The notes beneath the pieces were generated by a model, which saw nothing but the letters and a program-made list of their open reading frames with translations, searched no databases and was not told where the DNA came from. Shown one piece after another: positions 6,350 through 7,303 of a stretch of 7,303 nt of DNA. Location of the stretch: assembly GCA_020720965.1 (NCBI GenBank), contig DYNS01000146.1:1-7303 (forward strand), in the 5' to 3' direction. Position 1 is the first letter of the stretch; every line of letters starts with the position of its first letter. The DNA is from Anaerolinea sp. GTDB taxonomy: Bacteria > Chloroflexota > Anaerolineae > Anaerolineales > Villigracilaceae. Made by a program: the position numbers and the translations under genes.

Positions 6350-7278
6350 GGGTTTACCTCGCGCAGGAATTGTTCGTAGTCCCGAATGTAGTCGGCGGCA
6401 TCGTAAACGTGGGAGGCAAGGGCGAGCAGGACGGCATCGGCGGAGTAATTATATTGAATGCCCCACACCATGGGGGGCAGGTACACGCCCAGGTTGGGGC
6501 GGTTGAGCAGGACTTCGGTGCGGCGCTTGCCGTCATCCACCACAACCGAGCATTGTCCGCTGACGCAGACGAGGAATTGCTGGCAGAGGCGGTGAGCATG
6601 TTCGCCGCGCACTTCCTTGCCGGGAACGTTGAAGACGAGGAAGTAACGCTGCGGCGTAAAGGGCAGGTATTGACCGTATTCCGCGAAGGATAGGTCGCCG
6701 CGCAGGTCGGTGACGAGGGGCAGGGTGTATAGTTTTGCGCCTCCCACGCCGAGGTCTTGCTCTGGCAGGGGATTGGGGTTGGAAAATTGGGTCTTTTGAC
6801 GGGTGGTTTTATCGGTGACGTAGCCCTTAATCCGCGCCGGGTTGCCGGTGACGATGGCATAAGGCGGCACATCTTTGGTGACAACCGCGCCCGCGCCAAT
6901 CATCGCATACTGACCAATGGTGATGCCCGGCAGAATGGTGGCGTTGGCACCGATGGACGCGCCGCGCCGCAATACGGTGCGGGTGAAGGCTTGCGGGTAT
7001 TGCTTGCTGCGCGGGAAGGGGTCGTTGGTGAAGGTGGCGTTGGGACCGATGAAAACATCATCTTCCACCGTAATGCCATCCCACAGTTGCACGCCGCTTT
7101 TGATGGTGACGCGGTCGCCAATTTGTACGTCATTTTCGATAAAAACCTGGTCGCACAGGTTGCAGTCTGCGCCAATGGTTGCGCCAGGCAAAATGTGAAC
7201 AAATGCCCAAACGCGGGTGTTTTTGCCAATGGAGGCGCTTTCCACCAGGGCTTTTTCGTGCTGAAAGAAATTGGTCAT
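6346..7278 (-). CDS. Fused N-acyltransferase and dTDP-4-keto-6-deoxyhexose 3,4-ketoisomerase (FdtD/WxcM type)
   Basis: Two enzymes in one 310-residue chain. Residues 1-~155 form a left-handed beta-helix acyltransferase, seen as hexapeptide repeats (ASIGKN, ATIGAD, VQIGDR, VFIGPN, ASIGAN, ITIGQY, AMIGAG) with an FTNDPFPRS insertion (83-91) and GNPAR (145-149). This part should N-acylate the 3-amino sugar using an acyl-CoA. A linker of about 20 residues follows. Residues ~178-308 are a cupin: RGDLSF (193-198), RYFLVFNVPG (211-220), the RGEHAHR signature (224-230) with His227 and His229 as expected catalytic residues, then QQFLVCVSG, a PP-MVWG element and a YIRDYEQFL end. The cupin half should make the 3-keto substrate of the aminotransferase encoded next. 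Bifunctional proteins of this order are known (FdtD, WxcM). GGAGA at 7291-7295 lies 12 nt before the ATG, a long spacing. Any upstream gene or promoter lies outside the window. Confidence 0.92.
   Translation of the reverse strand: MTNFFQHEKALVESASIGKNTRVWAFVHILPGATIGADCNLCDQVFIENDVQIGDRVTIKSGVQLWDGITVEDDVFIGPNATFTNDPFPRSKQYPQAFTRTVLRRGASIGANATILPGITIGQYAMIGAGAVVTKDVPPYAIVTGNPARIKGYVTDKTTRQKTQFSNPNPLPEQDLGVGGAKLYTLPLVTDLRGDLSFAEYGQYLPFTPQRYFLVFNVPGKEVRGEHAHRLCQQFLVCVSGQCSVVVDDGKRRTEVLLNRPNLGVYLPPMVWGIQYNYSADAVLLALASHVYDAADYIRDYEQFLREVNP
6356..6360 (-). promoter_or_regulatory. Ribosome binding site of the aminotransferase gene
   Basis: On the minus strand GAGGT lies 6 nt before the ATG at 6349, inside the end of the upstream gene. 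Together with the ATGA overlap it supports this start. Confidence 0.55.
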
Positions 7279-7303
7279 GGCTGTTGGTTTTCTCCAAAAA
7301 TTT

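Overview
The window is compact, moderately GC-rich bacterial DNA holding eight protein genes, with overlapping or nearly abutting reading frames and one real intergenic gap (443-578). No RNA genes, insertion sequences, CRISPR arrays or phage genes were found. The style of the proteins, TTG and GTG starts, and a probable leaderless gene fit Chloroflexota, perhaps an Anaerolineae-type organism. That assignment rests on impression and would need a protein search to confirm.

Layout. At the left edge, a minus-strand gene (1-442, running off the window) encodes a polytopic membrane segment, possibly the front of a sensor protein. It is divergent from a plus-strand run: rsmI (16S rRNA C1402 2'-O-methyltransferase), azlC and azlD (two-subunit branched-chain amino acid exporter), and a GT39-like membrane glycosyltransferase. 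These four genes are separated by 3 nt or overlap, so they look like one transcription unit. The gap between the divergent genes holds two good extended -10 elements, one per strand. The rsmI element sits exactly 7 nt before the ATG, which predicts a leaderless mRNA.

From the right, a minus-strand operon of three overlapping genes runs toward the first unit: a fused N-acyltransferase/3,4-ketoisomerase (FdtD/WxcM type), a DegT-family sugar aminotransferase (FdtB/QdtB type), and a large polytopic membrane protein with GT-C-like features but no confident family. The first two account for ketoisomerisation, transamination and N-acylation of a dTDP-4-keto-6-deoxyhexose, giving a 3-acylamino-3,6-dideoxyhexose (Fuc3NAc or Qui3NAc type). 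The earlier steps (RmlA, RmlB) are not in the window. The third gene may use a lipid-linked sugar, but this is inference.

The two units collide tail to tail: the GT39-like gene and the orphan membrane gene overlap by 4 nt at their stop codons, leaving no room for an intergenic terminator. No dramatic new system is evident. The points most worth following are the orphan membrane protein coupled to the amino-sugar genes, the fused enzyme, the probable leaderless rsmI, and the unusual grouping of rsmI, azlCD and a glycosyltransferase.
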